Of a DNA stretch of 64,000 nucleotides, positions 9,701 to 19,046 are shown in pieces. The translations under genes were made by a program, and so were the position numbers. The stretch is from Tricholomella constricta (Eukaryota > Basidiomycota > Agaricomycetes > Agaricales > Lyophyllaceae). Location: contig JAACJP010000008.1 in the NCBI GenBank assembly GCA_013368375.1, forward strand, positions 1,054,001 to 1,118,000. Direction: 5' to 3'. A model generated the notes under the pieces. That model had not been told where the DNA came from, did no database searches, and saw nothing but the letters and a program-made list of their open reading frames with translations. Positions within the stretch are counted from its first letter, which is position 1, and each line of letters starts with the position of its first letter.

Positions 9701-11540
9701 AAATGTCTATGGTGACAAACCAGCACCGTCGGATATAATCCGACAACAAGCGAGTCAGCGGTATTGGAAACGACTAGTTGGTGAAAGGGACAAAGTTCCT
9801 TACAAACGACCAGTTCGTGTGCAACTTCCGGTTCCCGGACCGAGTACAGCACCACCACCACCACCCAATACGTCGAGTGACGCGACTCCTATGGAAGGCA
9901 TAGACGATGTGGGCTATATAATAAAAATGGCCCGGGAAGGGGGAGTAGATTTCGTGAACTTCTTGCTTTCTCAAGCAGTTTCACCTCACGATGAACTTCC
10001 AACAAACTTTCGAGATATTGCGCGAATGCCCGCTGCATTACAGAAGGAGTGGAAAGCCGCTTGCAAACAGGAACTTGAGGCCCTGAAAAAGCGCGGCGTG
10101 TTCGACCTTGTGGACCTACCACCTGGTCATAAAACCATTAAGAACCGATGGGTATTTGCGATCAAATCTGATGGTCGTAAAAAGGCTAGACTTGTCGCCA
10201 AAGGGTTTACCCAAGTAGAAGGCATTGACTTCGATGAGATCTTCTCACCTGTTGTCCGGTACGAAACTGTACGCCTTATGCTTGCATTAGCTTCTCTCGA
10301 GAACTGGTGCTGTTTAGCGCTTGACGTTGTTAGCGCTTTCCTATATGGCAAACTCCAAGTTGTCATATATATGGAACAACCCGAAGGCTTCAAAGTCAAA
10401 GGCCAAGAGCGCAAAGTGCTGCGCTTAAATCGAGCACTCTATGGATTAAAACAGGCAGCTCTTTCCTGGTGGAAGGAACTTGTTGCATCCATGCTTGAAT
10501 TGGGCTTTCACCGCACCCAGTCGGATGCTGGTATCTTTGTCTACAGACATCACGATGGCACACTTGTTATTGCTATCATCTATGTTGATGACGGGATCTT
10601 CATGGGACCTAACAGGGCTCTCACAATGAAGAAGAAAGCTGAATTCATGCAGCGTTGGGAATGTCACGATCTTGGTGACGCAAAGGAATTCCTGGGAATG
10701 CGCATTAGACGCAATGGTCGCAAAATCATGCTTGACCAAATTCCCTACCTCAAAAGGGTAGTAGAGCGCTTTGGTATGACAAATGCTAGAGTCGCCACCA
10801 CACCTTTGCCTGCAGGGTATATACCTGATGAGAACAGAACACCTACAACTCCCACACTGCGATCTAAATTTCAGCAGGTCATAGGATCTCTGATGTATCT
10901 GATGATCGGGACTCGTCCGGACATCGCTTATGCAGTCATTAAACTGTCACAGTTTGCTGCAAACCCTTCACAAGAGCACCTTGACAAAGCGCTGTATATC
11001 TGCCGCTATCTTGTCGGAACTCCCAATTACGCTCTCACTTATGATGGAGACAATGGAGAAGGACTCTTGGCATACACAGATTCCGATTGGGCTGCTGACC
11101 CTATCAAACGAAGATCCCAAACGGGGTTCTTCATGACGTTAGCTGCTGGAACAGTTGCTTGGGTCTCACGACGCCAAAAGACTGTAGCGCTGTCATCCAC
11201 TGAAGCCGAATATATGGCTATGTCCGACGCTAGTCGACAAATCATGTGGATTAAGAATGTGATGTTTGAACTTGGATATGACATTGGCGCAATTCCTATA
11301 TATGCCGACAATCAAGGATCGATCTTTATTGGATCAAACCCTGTCCAAGAACGACGCACAAAACACATTGATATTCGCTATCATTTTGTACGCGAATGCA
11401 TTGAAGATGGACATGTACAAGTCTACTTCATCGAAGGAAGCAAGAATCCTGCTGATATGTTCACAAAGAACTTAGCTAAGGAAAAATTCTTGACTTTCCG
11501 AGAACATCTCGGGCTTGAATTCTATTCGCCATCCGCCTAG
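6711..11540 (+). CDS. Copia gag-pol polyprotein
   Basis: A single frame of 1,609 residues from the ATG at 6711, preferred because the protein then starts MSANFATLVPVFNGTNWAEW, the usual start of copia gag; the frame opens 12 codons earlier at 6675. Gag (UBN2-like) covers about residues 1-230 and is followed by a Lys/Arg-rich tract instead of a CCHC knuckle. Protease active site DSGAS is at about 459. Integrase has WHKRLGHP and CPGC zinc ligands at about 605-655, then catalytic Asp in HSDL, Asp in WRSDAGGEF and Glu in NGRAERLN. Reverse transcriptase runs from IFSPVVRYETVR to YVDD at about 1291. RNase H shows YTDSDWA and STEAEYMA. All catalytic residues are present, so the enzyme set looks functional. 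Pol appears fused to gag without a frameshift. Confidence 0.95.
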   Translation: MSANFATLVPVFNGTNWAEWSSAMQDYLRSQALWQLVKGGNPRPEVQVGSDGESLPETKEHREWDNRDDQALGIIRLRVSPEIKNQISGNSSEEFWQALENAYSKPGASLLFGDFQKAISFRLSGSSNPEPEIGKLNLLLERLRANEVDLPEFVKAMILMSAIPQKWDTISATLLQTTEKDKLTFSAVKAAIMTEFNRRNSAPGNSQTANKMSAVKHKGKNPAWKGQTSGGNTENKDKKGKRGKRSGKSVKEKQDKQDLSSHGHSHAASSIEIDGDTPTVAALLQRLHNPPPSPFAAQCFTGASTSSSGVYQTYEKARALAERLDIPRTARNLKPLEEIYERREPTPERAPKRPRIEEVEEETLDWGSDDGMDMDPVTGHREDRQVPSLLHISPITDASTQRALRNLAADCKLRTLISASVSHVSLGVIRQIDEHYANCAKCKRKGKEIEVDTANWIMDSGASLHCTSRIEDFADYTPAKNPIAVKTASADAAPIMVKGSGTVFITHKVENEDGTARDITSRLHPVFYIPALDTRLLSMGEFLNNGLSVTGKANKLTFKKHGKPVLTCTPHLPGQNLYWVDSRTKLAENGNYANTTIHNVSYDTWHKRLGHPSKDVIRNAPDNVTGIPRNLQIPAKSPTCPGCALGKMPSKSYPQSQSRASKPFELIHSDLKSFPVTSYHKYKYIMTFLDDYNSHAWTMSLRAKSDAIKALRQFVAMVKNQYGANIERWRSDAGGEFKSEEFLDELRNLGIKIEQSAPYTPQQNGRAERLNRTLMDKAQAIRFTACLPDSWWEFCVEHAVHLYNRTPMRRLGWKTPVESLTKKKPSVEHLRVFGCGAYVYLPEERRANKLAPKSELMIYIGIPDGIKGHRFMRLHNNTVFVATTAIFDETMFPKCPDTKQKGYTPLGQDPDVDQPSNNGDEHTPSEADNDDDYPINRPDSPETSDAHDDAAEDAPQAPPEHKGPAREDFEPRREDQREWAELPRRPVRMRNPTNRPGNVYGDKPAPSDIIRQQASQRYWKRLVGERDKVPYKRPVRVQLPVPGPSTAPPPPPNTSSDATPMEGIDDVGYIIKMAREGGVDFVNFLLSQAVSPHDELPTNFRDIARMPAALQKEWKAACKQELEALKKRGVFDLVDLPPGHKTIKNRWVFAIKSDGRKKARLVAKGFTQVEGIDFDEIFSPVVRYETVRLMLALASLENWCCLALDVVSAFLYGKLQVVIYMEQPEGFKVKGQERKVLRLNRALYGLKQAALSWWKELVASMLELGFHRTQSDAGIFVYRHHDGTLVIAIIYVDDGIFMGPNRALTMKKKAEFMQRWECHDLGDAKEFLGMRIRRNGRKIMLDQIPYLKRVVERFGMTNARVATTPLPAGYIPDENRTPTTPTLRSKFQQVIGSLMYLMIGTRPDIAYAVIKLSQFAANPSQEHLDKALYICRYLVGTPNYALTYDGDNGEGLLAYTDSDWAADPIKRRSQTGFFMTLAAGTVAWVSRRQKTVALSSTEAEYMAMSDASRQIMWIKNVMFELGYDIGAIPIYADNQGSIFIGSNPVQERRTKHIDIRYHFVRECIEDGHVQVYFIEGSKNPADMFTKNLAKEKFLTFREHLGLEFYSPSA

Positions 11541-11559
11541 ATGCGCTATTAGAGCTGCA

Positions 11560-11574
11560 CTAAGCGAGGGGGAG
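11560..11574 (+). promoter_or_regulatory. Polypurine tract
   Basis: The purine-rich run GCGAGGGGGAG directly abuts the 3' LTR and would prime plus-strand DNA synthesis. Confidence 0.75.
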
Positions 11575-11835
11575 TGTTGAAACTTACCATATTCATGTGA
11601 CCCATCACATGATAGATTCTTATCAATGGTCTGTGCACTACATCTTATCCCCTAACTCCGATGGTCTGTGCGCCATCCCAGTAGTATAAATAGCACACCA
11701 ATATGTCGTATATCGGTGTGGAATTACATTCCTAGTACTTAGTATCACTCACAGCCTCAACCTTAGCTACAAGCTAAACACTCTAGGTAAGCTAATAGCC
11801 TTTCCGCTGTGCACAATGTGCTGGCCCTTTCAATA
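11575..11835 (+). repeat. 3' LTR of the copia element
   Basis: This is the partner of the LTR at 6212-6472. I found no difference over the 261 bases. It is followed immediately by the CAGAG duplication. Confidence 0.93.
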
Positions 11836-11840
11836 CAGAG
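11836..11840. repeat. 5-bp target-site duplication (right)
   Basis: CAGAG, identical to 6207-6211. Confidence 0.9.
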
Positions 11841-12241
11841 AAGCAAGCGCTGCTATGTGGCTGATATTTAGAGTCGACCTGCAAGTGATGGAATGAAAGA
11901 AGCCTTCTGTGTCACAACGTAAGAACCCGCAGTCGAGTCCTTTGCGAGGGCCACCACAGGTGGGTGGAAGTGAATGAGTGCGAATTCTGGTGTCGGGCCA
12001 GGCATCACCGTGACGACACTGACGTCCAAATACGACCAATGATATCACTAACTTACGCAGTGTATCCGTTTTCTGTAGTCTTCGCCCATGTAATTTTATG
12101 CTGAATCCCTTTCGCGAAGACTGAAAGAACTCGATGTAAGCGATGACCAAACCACTGTTGAAGACTTGAGACTTAAGTACTCTGAACCATGACATTGGAC
12201 TAGCCATTCATAATTCAAGAAATCCCAAAACAAAACGAGGT
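11841..12241. other. No recognised gene; probable 3' region of the cupredoxin gene
   Basis: No protein is recognised. It lies between the retroelement and the stop codon of the minus-strand cupredoxin gene and probably contains that gene's 3' untranslated region. Confidence 0.4.
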
Positions 12242-13223
12242 CTACAGTACTAGACCAGCCACGACACCGAGAGTCGCCAACAGTGCAGCACCGCTTCCGG
12301 TCACCATACGAGCGCCATTGCCAGCAGGTGGAGAGGCTCCGTCGCTTCCGGCTGCCCCACTTGCGCCGGTGCCGGTAGGGTTTGCACCACCGGTGGTAGA
12401 CGAGCCGCCAGCGCCAGCGGGGTCAGTAGCACCCATCGCTGTTGCCTAAAAGTGTGGAGGTGAGTATTGGTGCCGTGTCCGCGGAACTGTAGCCTACCTT
12501 GAAGGATGCGAAAGTCTTCTCTGCTGAAGGGTTCACTGCGAAGACCATTCCTCGCGCGCAATGACTAGTAGCAGGGGTATGGTCAGGCCACATAAGCAAC
12601 GGATCGAACAAAGATAAACGCACGGTGCCTGGTTGCAGAAGAACCAGATGGGAGCCTTGTCTGTGGTGGAAGAGGGGTTTCAGAGGATATATTTACGTGA
12701 ACAAAGGATGGACTGACCATCGTCAAGGGTGAAAGACCACTCGGGGAATTCTGTGGCACCAGGGGGAACAGCTTGAAAACCAGAGTCGATACCAGTGGTC
12801 GGTGCAGTCCTGTGCAAAAAGGTAAGCCCGGGATGCGCAGTCCGAAAAGATGGACCAACATCGCTTCACAGGGTTTCGCAAAGGTGGATTGCGTGACGGT
12901 CTATAAATATCTGAGGACAATGTACTGCGAGGGTTATTTTATTTTTGGACTAACGTGGTTCTTCGACAAGCTGTACAACTGATTAGATATGATCAATAAT
13001 GTGAAGGATAGGAATACACTCACAATCGGAAGGCGACAGTGTCCCCGACTTTGGCAACAACGCTGGAGAAAATGGATTAACATAAACGATCGACGGATAG
13101 ATGAAGAGCGTTGACGCACCTTTCGGGCGAGTATGTGAGGCCTGCATTGTCTCCAACAAGCACGGTGAAAGTCTCAGCAGAGACAACGGTGAACAGGGCG
13201 GCGGCAACGGCGAAGAAACGCAT
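12242..13223 (-). CDS. Secreted serine-rich cupredoxin, probably GPI-anchored
   Basis: This is an extracellular cupredoxin-fold protein of the fungal serine-rich type, probably anchored in the cell wall. The signal peptide is MRFFAVAAALFTVVSA, followed by ETFTVLVGDNAGLTYSPE. Short exons then encode VAKVGDTVAFRFLSKNHTVTQ, DSGFQAVPPGATEFPEWSF, APIWFFCNQAPHCARGMVF and NPSAEKTFASFK. His in NHTVTQ, Cys in FFC and His in HCARGM sit where copper ligands fall in this fold. The tail is Gly/Ser/Thr/Ala-rich and ends in a hydrophobic segment (about 12242-12290), typical of a GPI signal. Most of the roughly eight exon junctions are canonical. The one between TFAKPC and TAPTTGIDSG does not close in frame with GT-AG rules (donor GTGAAG near 12869, acceptor near 12811). 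The gene is divergent from PPCDC, 284 bases apart. Confidence 0.8.
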
Positions 13224-13507
13224 TGTGGGATTAATCAGGAGATTGAGGTGACGATAATCTGGAAATGAATGTGTCTAGGACCGTATATGAAGAGCCTGCA
13301 GAGAGATTATCAGTTGTGGAAACTTTCAGAGCGTTTCGAGGATACTCACGCTGCTCTGAATGAAGAAGAAAACAGAAGGAGATGGTGAAGGGTACAAAGG
13401 TGTGAGGCATTTTATGATGAAAGAAGAACCTTGGCGAGGCCGTTGCCAAACAACCACTTACTTACGATATCGGTCGTTCCTCATCATATGATGTCTTGGC
13501 CCTAACA
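13224..13507. promoter_or_regulatory. Divergent promoter region, cupredoxin / PPCDC
   Basis: The 284 bases between two divergent start codons must hold both promoters. I see no clear TATA box or named operator. This is inferred from gene layout only. Confidence 0.4.
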
Positions 13508-14349
13508 ATGATCTTCACTGCAGAGAATGAGCGCGAGCCTGGTTTTGTCCACGTTCTACTGATCACAACTGGAAGCGTAGCCTCGATAAAGGCTCCGTTG
13601 ATTGTCAGGGAACTTCTAGGGGTTTGTTCACACGTCGCTGTCTCGACCTATTTGACATAAAATGTCGTCTATAGTATCAGAAAGTGAAGGTCGAGGTCGT
13701 TGCGACGAAACCCTCGCTCGCCTTTTACACCAAGAGCGACATCAGCAACGCAGGCTCCCGAGTATGGACTGATGACGATGAGTGGACTGTACGAATGCCT
13801 CATCGCAGACAGGGGCGCCACCAATTGGCTTCTTGCAGGGAAATTTCAACATCGGAGATCCAATCCTTCACATCGAGCTCCGTCGATGGGCCGATGTGGT
13901 ACTTGTAGCGCCTTGCTCCGCCAATACCTTGTCGAAAATAGCTCATGGGGCGTGCGATAATCTTGTGGTATGGTGTGGAGCGCACCTCCTCTCGAGTCTC
14001 GAGTCTGACGCGCCCACATAGACCTCACTCATGCGTGCCCTCGCGCCGACAACCCCCACATATATATTCCCTGCCATGAACACGCTTATGTACGAACATC
14101 CACTAACCGCTGAACACATGCGCATCGTTCGTGATGTTGTACGTTACAATATCGTAGGACCAATAGGCAAGCATCTGGCTTGTGGGGACGTTGGTGCGTA
14201 TGCTTTAATAAACCGGGGCTTCTGTCTTGCCGTGGTTGATAATCATTGGTGTGCATTGATTTGTAGGTGTGGGAGCCATGACGGAGTGGCGAGATATTGT
14301 TAAGATCGTTGTAGAGCTTTTCCATCTCGCACACAAGTCCCAGGAGTAG
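13508..14349 (+). CDS. PPCDC: Phosphopantothenoylcysteine decarboxylase
   Basis: This flavoprotein decarboxylates 4'-phosphopantothenoylcysteine to 4'-phosphopantetheine in coenzyme A synthesis, in the cytosol. Five exons (13508-13621, 13681-13788, 13839-13967, 14022-14193, 14267-14349) with canonical introns give 201 residues, near the usual length. The N-terminal flavin-binding segment is HVLLITTGSVASIKAPLIVR. The catalytic His lies in PILHIELRRWADVVLVAPCS. The substrate-clamp PxMNxxM motif is PAMNTLMYEHP. The flexible-lid Cys is in HLACGDVGVGAM. Every landmark of the family is present and the frame is clean, so I expect an active enzyme. In yeast the equivalent is the Cab3 part of a Cab3/Hal3/Vhs3 trimer; this copy has no acidic Hal3-like tail. 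Confidence 0.93.
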
Positions 14350-14574
14350 CCAATTCTATGGTTATATCCTTATAGCACGTTTATATCCTTAGATTATTCA
14401 TGACCCACTAGCCCAGCAATGAGCTTTCGTGAAGGCATTTACTTGCAATAATATGATCACTGCTCACAGCTTTTTGCGTGGACTTGACTTCATATCGACA
14501 GTGCGCGCGCATGTCAGAATTGTGGCGTAAAGGAGTGTTGTGTGTGAAAAAGAGAGGAAGTGATTTATCTCTCC
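14350..14574. other. Intergenic, PPCDC 3' side to tRNA
   Basis: Short AT-rich spacer, probably the PPCDC 3' untranslated region and flank of the tRNA. Nothing else is seen. Confidence 0.4.
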
Positions 14575-14668
14575 AGCCCACCGCGAGGGTCGAACTCGCA
14601 GCCTTCAGATGTCAAGGATTTGAACCGTCCTAAAAGTCTGACGCTCTAGCCGATTGAGCTAGGCGGGC
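14575..14668 (-). tRNA. tRNA-Lys(TTT) with a 20-base intron
   Basis: On the minus strand the acceptor stem is GCCCGCC with GGTGGGC, with one G-U pair. The D arm is GCTC...GAGC, the anticodon stem TCAGA/TCTGA, and the T arm GCGAGTTCGACCCTCGC. The anticodon TTT is at 14634-14632. A 20-base intron at 14630-14611 sits one base 3' of the anticodon, the canonical nuclear tRNA intron position. The mature tRNA is 74 bases before CCA addition, and CCA is not encoded. Confidence 0.93.
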
Positions 14669-16283
14669 TCAATAACCTGATCAGGAAAGTCTAGTTAATT
14701 AAGAGTATGGTACCTTGACCAGAAACCAAAAGTCGTAGATGTGCAACGAGGCCAGAGTACATCTTGCACCGCAAGAAGGAATTCCAGCCTGACTAAGGTT
14801 TCGAGGTAACCCAACCTGAATGTTCTGGCTTCTCAGAGCCCAGAATGACGACGACGGTGTGACGCCTCGTTCCCTCCGCAGGATAGTGTCTGAATCCCGC
14901 TACGCTCCCCCACAATTCTGCCTACAATCATCCATTGCGGCAACTCAACAGGGCTGACAATATACAAACTGGAAAGCCCTCACTTGGGGCATATAACCTA
15001 TAGAACGGGCGTGGAATGTGATTTGAAGATTCCCCGGAGGTAAATTCGATGTTCCTTTGTGTTCCCTTCGTTTTGGTTCGCCTCGCCAGGTGGTCGCCGC
15101 AACTGAAGATGTGGCAAAACACGCCGAATCCTGATGCTGCGAGACCTTGAACAGGTGTTTTCGACTCTTAGGAGGACGAATCCGTCGGCATGGCGGCGTT
15201 GACGCCTTTGCTTGCTCGGAGCAATTAAGCGGTAGCCTGGACGGGCGGTCTCGGGCTCAAACATGATGGGCGGCAATGGAGAAAGGTAGAGGGAACGCTG
15301 GTGTACACGCCCCTGCGTTATGTCTAAGGGCGCACGCGCTTTTCGCAGGTGACCAGGCTACTGCGACGGAGTGTGAAGAGAAAGAAGCACAGGAATAGAC
15401 GCGCTGCTTAACACATGCGAGGGAGTCGGTGCCAGAGTCGTCCTAGGTTTACGGCAGAAAGTCAAGCCCTGGGCTCTCGCATGCACCGAGGTGAATATGG
15501 GAGGTTGTGGGCATATAAGCACGTCCATGTACATTACTGCGAAAGACAGCCAGAACACGCTGTCATCGCGCCACATTTTTTGCCGTGGAGTGTGAAGTGG
15601 AACTCGAGTAGCATAGATTCGGATAGAAGGGCTATGTCTATGGCAGGAAGCCAAGCCGTGGATCACTCGCTGCGCATATAAGCATACCTGCGTTGGATTA
15701 CCCAGACCATTCGAGGGAGTGATATGGAGAGCGTATCATCCCGTCCACGTAGAGAATTGTCACCAAGAGATAAGCAGAACGTCGGGCTCCGGCTTTGCCT
15801 CCAAAGTCAAGTTACGACATAGAGTGTTGTATTAGACGCGCTGTCCAGTTCTAGAGCTCTCCATTAGCATGTAGGCGCAGATGGGGGTTCATTGGACGGC
15901 CCAGAGTCCTATTTAGGCTTTCAGGCGTCGCAACTCGCGAAGCATCCAAGCCGCAGCTCGGCCCTCGAGAGTAGGGAGTAGTCTTTTTTTTTTACGTGCT
16001 GATAGCTGATAGCACAGCGGAACGAGAAGAAACCTGGCAGTGACTAGTGGAGGACCGCGCGGGGCCCGGGCGAGAGCAGTCCCTTGCAATAAAATAAAAG
16101 AAAAAAGAAAATCGTACAAGTTCCAGTCACGTGTTGAACAAGTGCATCGCGTCGCGTCGCGGTCGCTGACTCTGTTCAAACTACGTAAGAAAATGATATT
16201 ACGTCCATTACCGACTACATTGCACATGTACATTCAGCATTCCTTTATAATTAATTTCATAATTAAAATCCCAGCTTCCCCCC
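14669..16283. other. 1.6-kb stretch without recognised gene
   Basis: No protein, RNA or repeat was recognised on either strand. Open frames are short and lack splice-linked continuations that I can see. Lineage-specific or noncoding content cannot be ruled out. Confidence 0.4.
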
Positions 16284-17551
16284 TCACGAACATCTCCCAC
16301 AGCCCGAAATACGCGTCCAGCGCGCATTCTGCTTCTTCGCGGGTGTCAACGTCGTGGGTGGCTGCGACTCCTGCTCCTGCTCTAACGACATTCTGGCTTT
16401 CAATTTTGCCTTTAACCTGGCGGTTGGTGACACGGACACGGACTTGGGTTTGGTCTTGGTATTGGAGCTGCGGCGGGCGGCGCGCTCGAGTTTGCGGCGC
16501 GTGCGACGGTTGGGTTGTGGTGGCCCCGGTGGGGCAGGTTCCTCCCCGGGTGGGGGTGGGGGTGTGGATGTAGCGGAGAGGCGGGCTTTCCTCTTTCGCT
16601 GTATGCACACAAACAAGAATAAGGAGAGGTCAGCCACGGTTTCTGGGATGGAGGGAGGCGGACACTGACCTGTATCCAGAGGACAAATTCGATGGCGGCG
16701 AAGCCGATGCAAAGGACGGATAGGTAGATTTTGGCGGAACGGCACGCGCGGTGGCATTTTTCGCACTGGCGTAGAGGGTTCAGGCATCGTCGGAGTAGGT
16801 CTAAAGGCCGTAGGAGCCGGACGACCTTCGCGCGGACGGTCTCGAGTGCAAAGTCAAAGTTAAAGTCAAAGGCAACGGGCGGGGCGGGCGCCGCTTTCGG
16901 GAGGAGCAAGGGCGAGGGCGAGAGCCGGGCGGGGCGGGGCGCGGTGTAGTTGTTCCACTGCCTGTGGCGGACGTTCAGGGCGCGGGGCGAGACTGGGGCG
17001 GGCAGACTCTGGCTACGCGTGAACGCGGGCATAGGCGTGGGCGTGGGCGTGGGTGTGGATGTTGGGGGAGCCGGGTTGGCCTCGGACGCATCGGCGGGCT
17101 GTGTTGTGCGTGTGGGTGTGAGAGAAGGGATGGCTGTGGGTGTGGGCGTGGGCGCCGGGGTCGGGATGAGTGCAGGCGCCGGGGCGCGTGGCGCGAAGTA
17201 GATTGGGATGAGGTTATTTGGGCTCGTGGGCGGGGGGCTACGAGGAGGGACGGGAGAGCGGCGTGGGCGGAGGAGGTAGGGGGTGTAGGCTGGGTTGGTG
17301 GGGGCGTTTACCACCGGTACCAGGGGGAGGCCGGGGAGGTCGAGTGTGATGAGGTCGGGGATAAGGGCGGGGGCGACGGGGGAAAGGGCGAAATTGGCGC
17401 AGGCAACAAGGGCAGCACTGGACGCCAGAAGCCCGTAGAGATACGTGTCACTGTTCCCGTCGAACAGGGGAACAGCGGACACGTCGACAAAGTCGGCTAC
17501 GGGCAAGAGGGGACGGAGGAGGTTGAGGATGGGAAGCAGAAAGATCTTCAT
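16284..17551 (-). CDS. Proline-rich hypothetical membrane protein
   Basis: Two exons (17551-16670 and 16598-16284, canonical intron, phase 0) encode 398 residues. The N-terminus MKIFLLPILNLLRPLLPV is hydrophobic and could be a signal peptide or anchor. A long Pro/Thr/Ala-rich low-complexity segment with PTPTPTP runs follows (about residues 95-200). A basic Cys-containing stretch CEKCHRACRSAK then precedes a membrane segment IYLSVLCIGFAAIEFVLWIQ ending near the intron. The C-terminal tail is strongly basic (RRTRRKLERAARR). I do not recognise the family. The repeated GGGTGTGGGCGTGGG on the plus strand reflects the proline codons of this gene. Confidence 0.6.
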
Positions 17552-18066
17552 TGTGGTTCGTGGTTGTGGTTTGTGGTTGTGGTTCGTGGTTAACTAATGA
17601 AGAGAAGAGTTCGGAGGCGGGGCAGGTTTTTATAACTTTCCAGAGCGGCTGACCGGGATATTCTACGTTGGCTGACGATTTGGAGACTGTGCATAGATGG
17701 AGCACGGAGATAAAATAAGCACTGTTGTTACAGTACTCCAGGGAAGACACGACAATTCTATACAGAAGCTCTTACCGGAATCCGAGGACCTAGATATGCA
17801 TGCAAACTTGAGGGGTCTCAGTGAGCCGGAGGCGTCGCACCACACGTAGTCCACTTGCGTCCAGTCGTTTCTCAATGCACCATATTCAACGAAAACGTTT
17901 TGGTTCGATTCTTCCTTCATGCTCTAGCAGGTGAACAGGAACACTGCAACAAGACAAGAAACAAGTACGAGCCACCACAATCCGTCATTTAGGACGACTC
18001 CTCCGCCTTCTTCGGCTCAATTCCCTCCTACACCAAAAAGCCAACCGCATCAGGACCACACGCCCC
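17552..18066. other. Intergenic, no recognised gene
   Basis: This is the upstream region of the proline-rich gene and downstream region of the mitochondrial protein gene. Just upstream of the former start codon the sequence repeats GGTTGTGGTTCGTGGTTGTGG (about 17552-17590). No protein was recognised. Confidence 0.4.
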
Positions 18067-18856
18067 TCACGAAAAAGAAACAACACGCACCACCGCGGCC
18101 TTCCTGGCATCGCCCATATCAGTGGGACCAGTGTCGCCACTCTCCTGGAACGACCCGCTAGTGTCCTTGTCCTGGCCGGACTGAGACTCCACAGGGGATG
18201 TCTCTTTTGCTGGTTCTTCAGTAGTGGTGGGTGCTGACTCAACACTGTCGGCTTTAGGAACATCGACCGCCTTTTGTGCGGGCCACGTCAGAAACGAAAA
18301 CTGGGGACAAGAGAAGGGGACATACAGCGGCCTTGAGCGTCTCGGAGATGTTGGCCTCGGTGCCCTCATCGTCCTTCATGGTGATGGGTTCGGGCTCGGT
18401 CTCTGGAGCGGGGTCAGAGGTGGGCTCGGGCTCGGACTTGTGCTCGGCATGTTTTTTTAGCCCGGGGAAGTCGTGGGCGTCGTTGTGCACAAAGTTTGCA
18501 TTTTTGCGGGCGGAGGGAGAGAGGAGATAGAGAAACTACAGGTGATATGTGATGTGTGTCAGAGGAAGGGGGAAGGAGGATGACTTACGACGGGCCCAAA
18601 AATGAGAGCGGAACCAATCTGTAGGATGGTGGCGGTGAGGGTTGTGAGGGGAACGACTTAATTTAAGTTATGAAATGCAACGCACGATCCAGGGCCTGTC
18701 TGGTTTTGGAGTGTAAGCAGCATGTGACGAGCCTGCGGTTGAGTTTGAAGCCATGCGACGTGTGCTGGCGCGGAAGACGGGCGTCGTAGCAGTCCGCAGC
18801 GAAGCGGACGCGCGGGTCGACGACGAGGCGAGCGTTTGGCGGGCTGCAGCGAACAT
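18067..18856 (-). CDS. Fungal mitochondrial single-span membrane protein, function unknown
   Basis: Four exons (18856-18686, 18618-18589, 18535-18326, 18270-18067) with canonical introns give 204 residues. The N-terminus MFAAARQTLASSSTRASASL is Ser/Arg/Ala-rich and lacks acidic residues, as in a mitochondrial targeting peptide. A single membrane helix then spans the 30-base second exon and its neighbours (PWIIGSALIFGPVFLYLLSP). An acidic Pro/Glu-rich tail with MKDDEGTEANISETLKA follows. A protein of this layout (PW-x-GSAL-FGP helix, DDEGTEANISET tail) is widely conserved in fungi to my knowledge, without a function I can name. Location in the mitochondrial inner membrane is inferred. Confidence 0.75.
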
Positions 18857-19046
18857 TGTTATTCGAGTTTGGGCGGAACACCGACGACGTTGGCCTTTTT
18901 CAACTCCGGGTCAGACCGGCGGCACGCCGATGATGCCATTGCTCCGCTATAAACGGCTAACGCCGCTTGCCAGCTCAGAGGTTCCACGGTGGCGCAACGG
19001 CCCGTATCCCACCTGATTAAACTGTACAGTATGCAAATACTCTACT

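Larger units (their letters stand above)
6207..11840 (+). mobile_element. Complete Ty1/copia LTR retrotransposon
   Basis: The element spans 6212-11835 with its target duplications. It has two 261-bp LTRs that look identical, a TATA box in the LTR, a primer-binding site abutting the 5' LTR, one uninterrupted gag-pol frame with domains in copia order (protease, integrase, reverse transcriptase, RNase H), and a polypurine tract before the 3' LTR. The LTRs begin TGTTGAA and end TTCAATA, so the terminal dinucleotides are TG...TA rather than TG...CA. The inverted termini match except for that one base. Identical LTRs and an unbroken ORF indicate very recent insertion and probable autonomy. Confidence 0.95.

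Noticed and set aside
13684..14021. Frameshifted PPCDC pseudogene, as the raw open frames suggest
   Set aside because: The apparent frame breaks are four ordinary introns; splicing gives an intact 201-residue enzyme.
16964..17593. 209-codon Gly/Arg-rich plus-strand frame
   Set aside because: Mirror of the proline-rich gene caused by high GC content.
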